Counted from the first letter of the stretch, positions 1 to 9,511 are shown. The stretch: 38,988 bases of DNA from an uncultured Agathobaculum sp. (GCF_944384695.1 NZ_CALWUQ010000011.1:1-38988), one strand, 5' to 3'. Notes: generated from the letters alone by a model not told the origin. Program-made: numbers and translations.

Positions 1-3000
1 CATTTCGCAAACGCGCTGCGGCATCTGGAAGCGCGCATCCTGCGCGAGCTGGGCGCACCCTGCCCGGTGCATGCCGTGCGCGCGGCATTCTGCGACTTTT
101 TGCCGACGTCCGACGCGCCGCAGCGCGAGGAGATTTTGCAGAAGGCAATCGAGCAGGCGGCGGAAGCACCCGCCGAGCCAAAGCCGAAAAAACCGCGGCC
201 CGCACCGCGGCAGGAGCACACCGGTTATCAGCGTCCGCGCACGGAAAAGGTGCGCGAAGACGATTTGATTTTCGGCAAGCTCATGCAGGACCCCATCATT
301 TCGGTCAACGAAGCGATTGCGGCGTACGATATGGTCACCATTCAGGGTGAGGTATTCTTTACCGACAATAAGGATATCCACAGCAAAAAGACTGGCAAGG
401 ATTATGTTAAAATCGCCTTTGACATGACCGACCGCACCAATTCCGTGCGCGTTTCCAAATTTCTTGCCGCGGACAAAGCGGGCGACACCGCATCCAAGAT
501 TAAAAACGGCCTGTACTGCACGGTGCAGGGCAAGATGGTGTACGATTCCTATGCCAAAGAAATGGTTTTGGAGCCGACCGGCATCGTCAAGGCGAAAAAG
601 CCCGTCCGGCAGGACAAGGCCGAGGGGATGAAGCGTGTCGAGCTGCATTTGCACACCAACATGAGCGCAATGGACGGTATGACTTCGACTGCGGCGCTGC
701 TGTGCCGCGCGGCGCAGTGGGGCCACCGCGCGATGGCGATTACCGACCACGGCGTGGCGCAGGCGTTTCCCGAAGCGCTGCACGCGCAGGAGGGCAAGCA
801 GAAAAGCATCATCGGGGATATGAAGATTATCTATGGCATCGAGGCGTATTACATCAACGATGAGGACACGCTATCGGTCGTGCGCGGCAAGTCGGCCGAG
901 CCGCTGACCGGTACATTCATCGTTTTTGACCTGGAAACGACCGGCCTCAATCCTGCAAGCGAGGAAATCACCGAGATTGCGGCGGTGCGCGTGGTGGACG
1001 GCGCGATTCAGGACAGTTTCCAGACCTATGTCAATCCGCATAAGCCCATTCCCGAGGAAATCACCAAGCTGACTGGCATTTCGGACGAGACGGTTGCGGA
1101 CGCGCCCGAGCTTGCCGAGGCCGTGCCGAAATTCCTTGCGTGGGCGGGTGAGGGAAAATATCCGCTTGTCGCGCACAACGCGGGATTTGACATGGGCTTT
1201 TTGCGCACAGCATGCAAGCGGCTGGATATCGAGCGGGATTTTACCGCCATCGACACGCTCGAAATGAGCCGTCTGATGCTGCCGCATCTGCATAAGTTCA
1301 AGCTGAATATTCTGGCGAAAGAGTTGGCAGTCGGCCCGTTTGAGCATCACCGCGCGAGCGAGGATGCGGCCGTGCTGGGGCGCATTTTTGTAAAGCTGCT
1401 GGCGCGGCTCAAAGATGAGCTGCACGCTGTCACGACGGCGGATATTAATCCGGTCCTCGCCGCGACGACCGACCGCAAGAACAAGCTGAAAAACTTGCCG
1501 CGGTATCACTTTATCATTCTGGTGAAAAATCAGGCGGGGCTGCGCAACCTGTATCAGCTCATCTCCAAGAGCTTTTTGGAATATTACAACAAACGACCGA
1601 TTATGCCGCGCAGCGAGCTGATTCGCCATCGTGAAGGGTTGATTTTCGGCTCGGCATGTGAGGCGGGCGAGGTGTTCCGCGCGCTGACGAATGGCGCGGA
1701 GTGGGATGAGCTCAAGCGGCTCGCGTCCTTCTATGATTATCTGGAAATCCAGCCAATCGGCAACAACCGGTTTATGGTCGCCAAAGGCATGGCAAAGGAC
1801 GACGAGCAGCTGCGCGACTGGAACCGGGATATCCTGCGGCTGGCCGATGAATTAGGCAAGCCCTGCTGTGCGACCGGCGACGTGCATTTCCTCGAGCCGG
1901 AGGATGAAGCGTTCCGCCGTATCCTGATGGCGGGGCAGGGCTTTGGCGACGCGGACAATCAGGCGCCGCTGTATTTCAAATCGACCGATGAGATGCTCAA
2001 GGAATTTTCCTATCTCGGTGAGGACCGCGCGTATGAGGTCGTTGTTAAAAACACCAATATGATTGCAGACCTGTGCGATGTGATTCGGCCCGTGCCGCGC
2101 GAAAACTACCCGCCGCACATCGACGGCTGTGAGGACGATTTGCGTAACATGTGCTATGAAAAGGCAAAGCGCATTTACGGCGACCCGCTGCCGGAAATCG
2201 TGCAGGCGCGGCTTGACCGCGAACTGAACTCCATCATCGGCAACGGCTACGCGGTCATGTACATCATCGCTCAAAAGCTGGTGACCAAGAGCTTGCAGGA
2301 CGGCTATCTGGTCGGCTCGCGTGGTTCGGTCGGCTCGTCGCTTGCGGCGTTTATGTCGGATATTACCGAGGTAAACTCGCTCGCGCCGCACTACCTCTGT
2401 CCGGACGACAAATACGTTGAGTGGCACGAGGAATACTCCTGCGGCGTGGATTTGCCCGACAAGATTTGTCCAAATTGCGGAAAGCCCCTGACAAAGCAGG
2501 GTTTCAATATCCCGTTTGAGACGTTTCTCGGCTTTGAGGGCGATAAGGTGCCCGATATCGACCTGAACTTCGCGGGCGAATATCAGTCACGCATCCACTG
2601 GTACACGGGCGAGATTTTCGGGCACGACCATGTGTTCCGCGCGGGTACAATTGGTACGGTTGCAGAAAAGACGGCCTACGGCTATGTCAAAAAATACATG
2701 GACGAGCGCGGTATCGAGTGCTCACGCGCGGAGGAAAACCGCCTTGCGGCGGGCTGCACGGGCGTGCGCCGCACGTCGGGCCAGCATCCGGGCGGCGTGG
2801 TCGTTGTGCCCAAGGAAATCGAGATTTACGATGTCTGCCCGGTGCAGCACCCGGCGGACGACCCGGATTCGGATATCATCACCACCCACTTTGAATATCA
2901 CTCCATCGACGCGAACCTGTTGAAGCTCGACGAGCTGGGACACGATGACCCGACCATGATTAAGCATCTGGAAAACCTGACCGGCGTCAACGCGCAGGAG

Positions 3001-3996
3001 ATTCCGCTCGATGACCCGGACACGATGAGTCTGTTCCATTCGTGCAAGGCACTGAAATATCAGGGCGAAAACCCGGACACCGACCCCATTTTGGGCGACC
3101 TCGGCTGTCTGGCGGTGCCGGAGTTCGGCACCAAGTTCGTGCGCGGCATGGTCAAGGAGACGCATCCTTCGACCTTTGCCGAGCTGGTTTCGATTTCCGG
3201 CTTGTCGCACGGCACGGACGTATGGCTGGGCAACGCGGCGGAGCTGGTGCGCAAAGGCATTCCGCTGTCCGGCTGTATCTGCTGCCGCGACGATATCATG
3301 AACTATCTGATTTTGCAGGGCGTGCAGCCCAAGCTGTCGTTTAAGACGATGGAGAGCGTGCGTAAGGGCAAGGGCCTTACTGAGGAGATGGAGGGCGCGA
3401 TGCGGGAACAGAATGTGCCCGACTGGTACATCGACTCATGCAAGAAAATCAAGTACATGTTCCCCAAGGCGCACGCGGTCGCCTATGTGATGATGGCGTT
3501 CCGCATCGCGTGGTTTAAGGTGCATCGGCCGCTTGCGTTTTATTCGGCGTATTTTTCGGTGCGCGCCAAGGGCTTTGACGCTTCGTGCATGATTCGCGGC
3601 GACAAGGTGGTGCAGGACAAGCTGCGCGAGCTGGCGGTCAAGGAAAAGGAAAAGACCATCACCGCGGCGGAGAAGGAAATGTCCACCACGCTGGAGGTCT
3701 GCCACGAGTTTTACCGCCGCGGCTTCATTTTTGAGCCGATGGATATTTACACGTCAGACGCGACGACTTTTCTGGTCACCGAGAATGGATTGATTCCGCC
3801 GTTCACCTCGATGCCCGGCATCGGTGAACAGGCGGCACAGAACATTGTGGAGGAGCGCAAAAACGGCAAATTCCTCTCGGCAGAGGAGCTGGCCGTGCGG
3901 TGTCCCAAGGCATCCAAGGCGGTCGTCGAGCTGCTCGACCAGATTGGCGCGCTCGGCTCGATGCCCAAGACGACCCAGATTTCATTGTTTGCATGA
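1..3996 (+). CDS. polC: PolC-type DNA polymerase III alpha subunit (5' end outside window)
   Basis: Main replicative DNA polymerase of Gram-positive bacteria. The frame is open from base 1, so the start lies upstream; 1331 residues are visible against about 1430-1450 usual for the family, so roughly 100 N-terminal residues are missing. Order seen: N-terminal segment, OB-fold region (about 330-600), PHP domain beginning with VELHLHTNMSAMDGM near 637, an inserted DEDDh 3'-5' exonuclease beginning FIVFDLETTGL near 913, second PHP half, then the polymerase core. A zinc-binding cysteine cluster (CGVD..CPNCGKPL) lies near 2440-2480, and the catalytic aspartates are in PDIDLNF at 2551-2568. A helix-hairpin-helix (PGIGEQAAQNIVEERK) lies near the C-terminus, which ends in QISLFA, a likely sliding-clamp binding motif. 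The exonuclease insertion in PHP separates it from DnaE. Two small genes follow closely on the same strand. Confidence 0.97.
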   Translation, partial: HFANALRHLEARILRELGAPCPVHAVRAAFCDFLPTSDAPQREEILQKAIEQAAEAPAEPKPKKPRPAPRQEHTGYQRPRTEKVREDDLIFGKLMQDPIISVNEAIAAYDMVTIQGEVFFTDNKDIHSKKTGKDYVKIAFDMTDRTNSVRVSKFLAADKAGDTASKIKNGLYCTVQGKMVYDSYAKEMVLEPTGIVKAKKPVRQDKAEGMKRVELHLHTNMSAMDGMTSTAALLCRAAQWGHRAMAITDHGVAQAFPEALHAQEGKQKSIIGDMKIIYGIEAYYINDEDTLSVVRGKSAEPLTGTFIVFDLETTGLNPASEEITEIAAVRVVDGAIQDSFQTYVNPHKPIPEEITKLTGISDETVADAPELAEAVPKFLAWAGEGKYPLVAHNAGFDMGFLRTACKRLDIERDFTAIDTLEMSRLMLPHLHKFKLNILAKELAVGPFEHHRASEDAAVLGRIFVKLLARLKDELHAVTTADINPVLAATTDRKNKLKNLPRYHFIILVKNQAGLRNLYQLISKSFLEYYNKRPIMPRSELIRHREGLIFGSACEAGEVFRALTNGAEWDELKRLASFYDYLEIQPIGNNRFMVAKGMAKDDEQLRDWNRDILRLADELGKPCCATGDVHFLEPEDEAFRRILMAGQGFGDADNQAPLYFKSTDEMLKEFSYLGEDRAYEVVVKNTNMIADLCDVIRPVPRENYPPHIDGCEDDLRNMCYEKAKRIYGDPLPEIVQARLDRELNSIIGNGYAVMYIIAQKLVTKSLQDGYLVGSRGSVGSSLAAFMSDITEVNSLAPHYLCPDDKYVEWHEEYSCGVDLPDKICPNCGKPLTKQGFNIPFETFLGFEGDKVPDIDLNFAGEYQSRIHWYTGEIFGHDHVFRAGTIGTVAEKTAYGYVKKYMDERGIECSRAEENRLAAGCTGVRRTSGQHPGGVVVVPKEIEIYDVCPVQHPADDPDSDIITTHFEYHSIDANLLKLDELGHDDPTMIKHLENLTGVNAQEIPLDDPDTMSLFHSCKALKYQGENPDTDPILGDLGCLAVPEFGTKFVRGMVKETHPSTFAELVSISGLSHGTDVWLGNAAELVRKGIPLSGCICCRDDIMNYLILQGVQPKLSFKTMESVRKGKGLTEEMEGAMREQNVPDWYIDSCKKIKYMFPKAHAVAYVMMAFRIAWFKVHRPLAFYSAYFSVRAKGFDASCMIRGDKVVQDKLRELAVKEKEKTITAAEKEMSTTLEVCHEFYRRGFIFEPMDIYTSDATTFLVTENGLIPPFTSMPGIGEQAAQNIVEERKNGKFLSAEELAVRCPKASKAVVELLDQIGALGSMPKTTQISLFA

Positions 3997-4019
3997 CCAT
4001 ATAGAAGGAGGATACCACC

Positions 4020-4364
4020 ATGGCAAAGTATGAAAAGCATCTGACCGGCAATTTTGACGCATTTTTGGACTACCTGTTTGATGGTATCATGAACGGCAGT
4101 GTGTCCGCCTCGTATGAGGAGGGGAGCGACTGGACAGCAGGCGATGCGCGTGTGGCTGTGCGCGTGTTTGAGCGGTACAGCTGGACAGGCAGCAATCGTG
4201 TGAGCCTGAACCTCACGCTTGCCGGACAGGGAAACAGTCTGTTCCTGTCCGCGATTACCTCAGGCGGCAGCCAGGCGGTGTTCTGGAAAATCAACACCAT
4301 GGGCGAGGAGAGTTTTCTGGATAAGGTGATTGAACTGGCCGAAAGCTACAGCGGAGGTGTATGA
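4020..4364 (+). CDS. Small DUF6054-like protein
   Basis: A 114-residue protein that resembles the DUF6054 family (start MAKYEKHLTGNFDAFL, then an ERYSWTGSNRVSLNLTL stretch); the family has no established function. No signal peptide, membrane helix or catalytic motif is evident. Composition suggests a small soluble alpha/beta protein. It starts 23 bases after the polC stop behind a strong AAGGAGGAT ribosome binding site, and its TGA overlaps the ATG of the next gene as ATGA, so the two small genes are probably translationally coupled and may be read from a polC transcript. The family assignment is from memory of the sequence pattern; that this is a real gene is secure. Confidence 0.7.
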   Translation: MAKYEKHLTGNFDAFLDYLFDGIMNGSVSASYEEGSDWTAGDARVAVRVFERYSWTGSNRVSLNLTLAGQGNSLFLSAITSGGSQAVFWKINTMGEESFLDKVIELAESYSGGV

Positions 4365-5332
4365 CCGTGTACTGGGTTTGCTTCGGGGACAGTGCAAAGG
4401 GTTGTCTGGCCATGGCGCGCAAAGCGTTGGACCCTTCTTTGGATGTGGAGCAGATTCTCGCGCTTTCGGATGATTATGCACAGGGCGATATTCGGGATGT
4501 GACCGACCGCGCGGCGCGCGCGGATATTCTGGTGCCGTGGCGCGGCGATCCCGAACTGGGTGGCAAGTGGCAGGCCGACTATCAGGCGCAGCACTGGAAA
4601 GCACTCGAGCAGTTGGACGAGGTGGATGAGGCGGTCATCTGGTATGCGAGCGGCAATGCGTTGGAGCAATGCGGTCTGCGGTATGTGGTCAGTCGTTTGT
4701 ATCAAAAGCATATTCCGGTATGGGTGGTCGAGGTGGACTGGATGCCGGTGCAGGAATTGTCTAAATCGACGCCGATTGACCGGAAGGCAGGGGCGCTGGG
4801 CATCATTACCGACAGCCGCGTGATGAACGCCGTTTTACGATGGATGCCGCAGTTCCTTCTCCGACGGTATGCGGCGCGGTTGGAACGCCGCAGCCGGGAG
4901 GCGCGGCAAAAGGCTTCGCCGCGCGAGGGCATGATGTATTTTTCAACGGTGGGGGAGACCGCGCCCGATGAGCTGCCCTACTTTTACAAACGTCGCCGCC
5001 AGCTGACCGAGACCGAGCAGGCCGCGCTCCTGACCGAGTGGGCACGCATGCAGGAGAAAAATTCGCCGCTGCGCGCGATGGTGAACGGCAAAGTGCAGTC
5101 GGTATTGGCAGATTTTTATGATGAAACCATCCTGTCCTGTGTGCCGGAGGAAGAAAGTCATGCTGCACTGACCATCGGCCGGGCAATTGCCAAACTCGAT
5201 AAAACAGGCAACCGAGTCAGCGACATGCTGATTTTTTCCCGCATCCGTGCGCTGGGCGCTGCGGGACGGTTGGAGATTTTGCAGGACGGCGCGACCTACC
5301 GCGATATGACCATCCGCAAAATCGGGGGTTGA
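4361..5332 (+). CDS. DUF1835/DUF3658 domain protein
   Basis: A 323-residue protein. The N-terminal half opens with VYWVCFGDSAKGCLAMA and continues with WYASGNALEQCGLRYVV, the pattern of DUF1835 proteins. The C-terminal part (about 220-323, with a DFYDETILSC stretch followed by a predicted winged-helix-like end) matches the DUF3658 partner domain. The reaction is unknown. No signal peptide or membrane segments are evident. It overlaps the preceding small gene by four bases, and its stop codon lies inside the probable -35 box of the histidine operon promoter. Domain names are recognised by pattern only; no function is claimed. Confidence 0.7.
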   Translation: MTVYWVCFGDSAKGCLAMARKALDPSLDVEQILALSDDYAQGDIRDVTDRAARADILVPWRGDPELGGKWQADYQAQHWKALEQLDEVDEAVIWYASGNALEQCGLRYVVSRLYQKHIPVWVVEVDWMPVQELSKSTPIDRKAGALGIITDSRVMNAVLRWMPQFLLRRYAARLERRSREARQKASPREGMMYFSTVGETAPDELPYFYKRRRQLTETEQAALLTEWARMQEKNSPLRAMVNGKVQSVLADFYDETILSCVPEEESHAALTIGRAIAKLDKTGNRVSDMLIFSRIRALGAAGRLEILQDGATYRDMTIRKIGG

Positions 5333-5358
5333 CAGCCGGTATACAGGTATGATATTAT
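5329..5358 (+). promoter_or_regulatory. Probable sigma-A promoter of the his operon
   Basis: TTGACA at 5329-5334 and TATTAT at 5353-5358 with an 18-base spacer. The -35 box overlaps the TGA of the preceding gene. Downstream is a short direct repeat (GCGATAAA twice, about 5365-5380), then AAAGGAG and the hisZG ATG. No T-box or attenuator is visible in this very short leader. Confidence 0.65.
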
Positions 5359-5394
5359 TTTAACGCGATAAAGCGATAAAGGAGTTTTGCGGCC

Positions 5395-7029
5395 ATGAAC
5401 CGTTTTCGTATTTCCACCCCCGAAGGAACACGCGATTTGCTGTTTGCTTCCTGCCGCGCACTGCGGCAGACCGAGCACGCAATCCGTGACGCGCTGGAGG
5501 GCTGTGGATACAGTGAAGTGATTACACCGGCGGTCGAGTATTTCGATGTATTTGCGCAGGCAAACCCGGAGCTTGATCAGGAGAATATGCTCAAGATCAT
5601 TGATAGGTCGGGGCGCATCTGCGTAGCGCGGCCGGACAACACCACGCCGATTGCGCGTATTGCGGCGACCCGGCTGGATGACGCGGCGCTGCCCGTGCGG
5701 CTGTATTACAGTCAGAAAGTGTTCCGCTCGGTCGTGGGCGGGCACGGGCACAAGGGTGAGTTTTTGCAGGTCGGCGCGGAGCTGATTGGCGCGGATGGTC
5801 TGGAAGCGGATCAGGATATCCTGTCCGCGGCCTTCGGTGCGCTGACCGGCACGGGTGCGGACAGCTTCCGCATTGAGTTGGGTCACGCGGAAATCTACAA
5901 AGCGCTCATCGAAGAACTGGGCGTGGATGCGCAGACAGCAGAGAGTATCCGCCGCCTGATTGAAAACAAATCCTTTGCGGCACTGGGCGATGCATTGGAA
6001 CCCTATGGCGAGCGGCCCGCCGCCAAAGCACTGGGCGCGATGCCGCAGCTGTTCGGCGGCATAGAGGTGCTCGACAAGGTTGAGGCACTGACCGGTAATG
6101 TGCGTGTGCTCGGCGCGGTGTCCTATCTGCGCCGGCTGTACAAGGCGCTGGACGCGGCAGGCTACGGCAGCCGCATCATGATTGACCTTGGTCTGGTGCA
6201 TGAGATGGATTATTACACCGGCGTGATGTTCCGCGGCTATATCGGCGGCGCAGGTGCGGCAATTCTGTCGGGCGGACGGTACAACGCGCTGTGCGCCAAA
6301 TTCGGCAAGGACCTGCCTGCGGGCGGCTTCGGCATTGACGTGGAGAGCGTCGCGGAGAGCCTACAGGGCGCGGCGCGTCCGGAGGCGGCGACCCGCCGCG
6401 ATACCGTGCGCATCGCACTGACCAAGGGACGGTTGGAAAAGAAAACGCTGTCGCTGCTCAAAGCGGCGGGCTATGATATTTCCGAGCTGGAAGCAGGCTC
6501 ACGCAAGCTGATTTTCGCCCTGCCGGACGCGGGGGTAGAGATTGTGCTGGCCAAGGCGGCGGACGTCATCACCTATGTTGAGCACGGCGTGTGCGACATG
6601 GGCGTAGTCGGCAAAGATACGATTATGGAAAAGGGCGGCAGCTTTTATGAGATGGTCGACCTCGGCTTCGGCAAGTGCCGCTTTGCGCTGGCGACCAAAA
6701 AGGGCAAGGATGTGTATGGCGGTTACAAGACCCCGGTCATTGCGACCAAATATCCGGCGGTGACCAAGGCATTCTTCAATAAGAAGAATATGGACGTCGA
6801 GACCATTAAAATCGAGGGCTCGGTGGAGCTGGCGCCGCTGCTGGAGCTGGCTGATGCAATCGTTGATATTGTTGAGACCGGCACGACCCTCAAGGAGAAC
6901 GGCCTCGAGGTCATCGAGGATGTCGCGCCCATTTCGGCGCGTGTCATCGTCAATCTGGCGAGCGCAAAGATGAAAAAAGCCGCTATCCAGCAGGTGATTG
7001 CCGATTTGGAAAGCGGTTTGGAGGGATAA
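5395..7029 (+). CDS. hisZG: ATP phosphoribosyltransferase, HisZ-HisG fusion
   Basis: First enzyme of histidine synthesis (ATP + PRPP to phosphoribosyl-ATP), here as one 544-residue chain. Residues 1 to about 325 are HisZ, the histidyl-tRNA-synthetase-like regulatory subunit (start RFRISTPEGTRDLLF, LYYSQKVFR, HKGEFLQVGAELIG, MDYYTGVMFRGY, AAILSGGRYNAL). Residues from about 336 to 544 are a short-form HisG catalytic domain (TVRIALTKGRLEKKTLSLL, CDMGVVGKDTIME, ADAIVDIVETGTTLKENGL with the PRPP-binding region). The linker is about 10-15 residues, rich in Ala, Arg and Glu. Short-form HisG normally needs a separate HisZ in a hetero-octamer. The reading frame has no internal stop and both halves look intact. 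It starts behind AAAGGAG with a 10-base gap. hisD follows after one base. Confidence 0.95.
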   Translation: MNRFRISTPEGTRDLLFASCRALRQTEHAIRDALEGCGYSEVITPAVEYFDVFAQANPELDQENMLKIIDRSGRICVARPDNTTPIARIAATRLDDAALPVRLYYSQKVFRSVVGGHGHKGEFLQVGAELIGADGLEADQDILSAAFGALTGTGADSFRIELGHAEIYKALIEELGVDAQTAESIRRLIENKSFAALGDALEPYGERPAAKALGAMPQLFGGIEVLDKVEALTGNVRVLGAVSYLRRLYKALDAAGYGSRIMIDLGLVHEMDYYTGVMFRGYIGGAGAAILSGGRYNALCAKFGKDLPAGGFGIDVESVAESLQGAARPEAATRRDTVRIALTKGRLEKKTLSLLKAAGYDISELEAGSRKLIFALPDAGVEIVLAKAADVITYVEHGVCDMGVVGKDTIMEKGGSFYEMVDLGFGKCRFALATKKGKDVYGGYKTPVIATKYPAVTKAFFNKKNMDVETIKIEGSVELAPLLELADAIVDIVETGTTLKENGLEVIEDVAPISARVIVNLASAKMKKAAIQQVIADLESGLEG

Positions 7030-7030
7030 T

Positions 7031-8332
7031 ATGTTTTTGAAAACCGTGCTTGCGGACGGACAGGCCGAGCAGGCCGTCATCCGTGAGATGAAAGCGCGCG
7101 CAGCGGGCGCACGCGGCGATATCGAGCAGACTGTGCGCGCAATTATGGACGATGTGCAGGCGCGCGGCTGGGATGCGGTCTGTGAATATGCGAAGAAATT
7201 TGATAAAAGCGAGCCGTACATCATCACGCCCGCGCAGCTTGATGCAGCCTATGCTGCCTGTTCGCCCGCGCTGATTACGGCGCTCGAGAAGGCAGCGGCC
7301 AATATCCGTGATTATCACGAGCAGATGCTTGCCAAGTCATGGGAGTGGAAGCGCAGCGAGGGAGAAACGCTCGGCCAGACCGTACGCGGGCTTGCGCGCG
7401 TCGGCCTGTATGTGCCGGGCGGCACGGCGGCTTATCCGTCGAGCGTATTGATGAACGCCGTACCTGCCAAGGTCGCGGGCGTGGGCGAGCTGATTATGGT
7501 CACCCCGCCGACTGAAAACCTGTCAAACGAGGTGCTCGCGGCGGCGAAAATCGCGGGCGTAGATACCGTCATCGCAATCGGCGGTGTGCAGGCGATTGCC
7601 GCGCTGACCTACGGCGCGGGCTTTATCCCGCAGGTGGATAAGATCGTCGGCCCGGGCAATGCCTTTGTTGCGGCGGCGAAAAAGCTGGCTTTCGGCACGG
7701 TGGATATCGACATGATTGCCGGACCGAGCGAGGTACTGGTGATTGCCGACCACACGGCCAATCCCACATGGGTCGCGGCCGACCTCCTGAGTCAGGCTGA
7801 GCATGACCGTCTGGCGTCTGCCGTGCTGCTGACCGACTCGATGGCGCAGGCACAGGCGATTTCGTGCGAAATGGAGCGGCAGGCCAAGCTGCTGCCGCGC
7901 TGGGATATCATTCAGGAGAGCGTGCAGAATTACGGCTGCGCGATTGTGTTTGATGATTTGCAGGATGCCTGCAAAATGGCGGACGTGGTCGCACCCGAGC
8001 ATTTGGAGGTCGTGACGGCAAATCCGCGCGAGTGGCTGCCGTATCTGCACAACGCAGGCGCGATTTTCCTTGGGCAGCATGCGCCCGAACCGCTGGGAGA
8101 CTATATGGCAGGCCCTTGCCATGTGCTGCCGACTTCGGGGACGGCGCGGTTTTTCTCGCCGCTCTCGACCGATACGTTTTTGAAGAAAACCAGCGTCATC
8201 GAGTACACGCGCGACGCGCTGGCGGACTATGCGCAGGATATCATCGCGCTGGCGCAGAGCGAGCATCTGGATGCGCATGCAAACTCGATAGCGGTGCGCT
8301 TTGCAGAGGAGGACGAGAATGAGAAAGGCTGA
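7031..8332 (+). CDS. hisD: Histidinol dehydrogenase
   Basis: Zinc- and NAD-dependent enzyme that oxidises L-histidinol to L-histidine in two steps, the last reactions of the pathway. The protein has 433 residues, normal for the family. Recognisable blocks: GLYVPGGTAAYPSSVLMNAVPA, GGVQAIAALTYG, KIVGPGNAFVAAAKK, DMIAGPSEVLVIAD, LLSQAEHD with the Gln and His zinc ligands, and VAPEHLEV with the catalytic Glu/His. The ATG at 7031 was chosen because TTGGAGGGA lies just upstream, inside the end of hisZG; a start further upstream would extend into hisG coding sequence and precede the conserved beginning. The 3' end overlaps hisB by 14 bases. Confidence 0.96.
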   Translation: MFLKTVLADGQAEQAVIREMKARAAGARGDIEQTVRAIMDDVQARGWDAVCEYAKKFDKSEPYIITPAQLDAAYAACSPALITALEKAAANIRDYHEQMLAKSWEWKRSEGETLGQTVRGLARVGLYVPGGTAAYPSSVLMNAVPAKVAGVGELIMVTPPTENLSNEVLAAAKIAGVDTVIAIGGVQAIAALTYGAGFIPQVDKIVGPGNAFVAAAKKLAFGTVDIDMIAGPSEVLVIADHTANPTWVAADLLSQAEHDRLASAVLLTDSMAQAQAISCEMERQAKLLPRWDIIQESVQNYGCAIVFDDLQDACKMADVVAPEHLEVVTANPREWLPYLHNAGAIFLGQHAPEPLGDYMAGPCHVLPTSGTARFFSPLSTDTFLKKTSVIEYTRDALADYAQDIIALAQSEHLDAHANSIAVRFAEEDENEKG

Positions 8333-8894
8333 AATCACGCGCAAAACCAAAGAGACCGACATCACGCTCGCGCTCGATTTGGATGGCGGCGAACGAAAGA
8401 TTGATACCGGCATCGGGTTTTTTGACCATATGCTGAACAGCTTTGCCGTGCACGGCGGCTTTGGCCTGACGCTCATCTGCAAGGGTGATTTGGAAGTCGA
8501 CGGCCACCACACAGTGGAGGACTGCGGTATCGTGCTCGGGCAGGCGCTTGCGCAGTGTCTGGGCGACAAGGCGGGGATTGCGCGCTTTGGGCAGTCGTTT
8601 GTGCCGATGGACGAGGCGCTCGGCTTTTGCGCGCTCGATATTTCCGGACGTCCGTATCTGGTGTTTGACGCGCCCATGCCGCAGCCGATGTGCGGCACGT
8701 ATGACACCTGCCTGACGGTGGAGTTCATGCGCGCGCTGGCGGTGAACGCAGGGCTGACGCTGCACCTCAAGGCGGAATACGGTGACAACGCGCATCACAT
8801 CACGGAGGCGCTGTACAAGGCGCTTGCGCGGGCGCTCAAGCAGGCGGTCACGGTGACCGGCGGCGGCGTACTGAGCGCAAAGGGAGTATTGTAA
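8319..8894 (+). CDS. hisB: Imidazoleglycerol-phosphate dehydratase
   Basis: Manganese-dependent dehydration of imidazoleglycerol phosphate to imidazole-acetol phosphate. The 191-residue protein carries only the dehydratase domain, not the phosphatase fusion of enterobacteria. The two metal-binding histidine repeats are clear: GHHTVEDCGIVLGQAL and NAHHITEALYKALA, with GFFDHMLNSFAVHGGF between the start and the first repeat. ATG 8319 (MRKAEITRKTKETDI) follows GAGGAGG and fits the usual N-terminus. It overlaps hisD by 14 bases, and its TAA shares one base with the hisH ATG. Confidence 0.96.
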   Translation: MRKAEITRKTKETDITLALDLDGGERKIDTGIGFFDHMLNSFAVHGGFGLTLICKGDLEVDGHHTVEDCGIVLGQALAQCLGDKAGIARFGQSFVPMDEALGFCALDISGRPYLVFDAPMPQPMCGTYDTCLTVEFMRALAVNAGLTLHLKAEYGDNAHHITEALYKALARALKQAVTVTGGGVLSAKGVL

Positions 8895-9511
8895 TGGGTT
8901 ATATCGCAATTGTGGATTACGGCGCGGGCAATCTGATGAGCGTGCACAATTCGCTTGATTTTCTGGGCTATGAGAATAAAGTCGCGGATACGCCTGCGGT
9001 GATTGAGGACGCTTTCGGTGTGATTTTGCCGGGCGTGGGCGCGTTCCCGGACGCGATGGACGCGCTGCATGCTTCGGGCCTGACCGACGCAGTGCTGCGC
9101 GCGGCGCAAGAAAAGCCGTTTCTCGGCATTTGTTTGGGCATGCAGATGCTGTTTGAAGAGTCGGACGAGGTGCGCCAGTGCAAAGGGCTTGGCCTGCTGC
9201 CCGGCCGCATTGCGCGCATTCAGACGGCGCTCAAGCTGCCGCAAATCGGTTGGAACGCGCTGGAGATTTTGCGTCCGAACGCGATGACCGAGGGCGTGAA
9301 CAGCGGTGATTATGTGTATTTCGTGCACAGCTTTATGGCGTGTTCCGCGCAGGCGGACAATCTCGTCGCCGTGACGGATTACGGCGCGCAGGTACCCGCG
9401 ATGGTGGCGCGCGGCAACCTGTTCGGCTGCCAGTTTCACCCGGAAAAGAGCGGAAAAGTAGGGCTTCGGATGCTCCAGAACTTTGCAAAACTGACGGAGG
9501 TGGAAAAATGA
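8894..9511 (+). CDS. hisH: Imidazole glycerol phosphate synthase, glutaminase subunit
   Basis: Class I glutamine amidotransferase that supplies ammonia to HisF. It has 205 residues, the family's usual length. The nucleophile Cys80 is in GICLGMQMLF, and the His-Glu pair is in CQFHPEKSG near the C-terminus. The oxyanion-strand region LPGVGAFPDAM is present. The pairing with hisF in the same operon gives the full synthase. The start shares one base with the hisB stop (TAATG), and the end overlaps hisA as ATGA, so translation is coupled on both sides. Confidence 0.96.
   Translation: MGYIAIVDYGAGNLMSVHNSLDFLGYENKVADTPAVIEDAFGVILPGVGAFPDAMDALHASGLTDAVLRAAQEKPFLGICLGMQMLFEESDEVRQCKGLGLLPGRIARIQTALKLPQIGWNALEILRPNAMTEGVNSGDYVYFVHSFMACSAQADNLVAVTDYGAQVPAMVARGNLFGCQFHPEKSGKVGLRMLQNFAKLTEVEK

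Noticed and set aside
871..1629. Long open frame on the minus strand within polC
   Set aside because: It is the mirror of GC-rich coding sequence, has no ribosome binding site and an unnatural Arg/His/Gln-rich composition; polC in the opposite direction is unmistakable.
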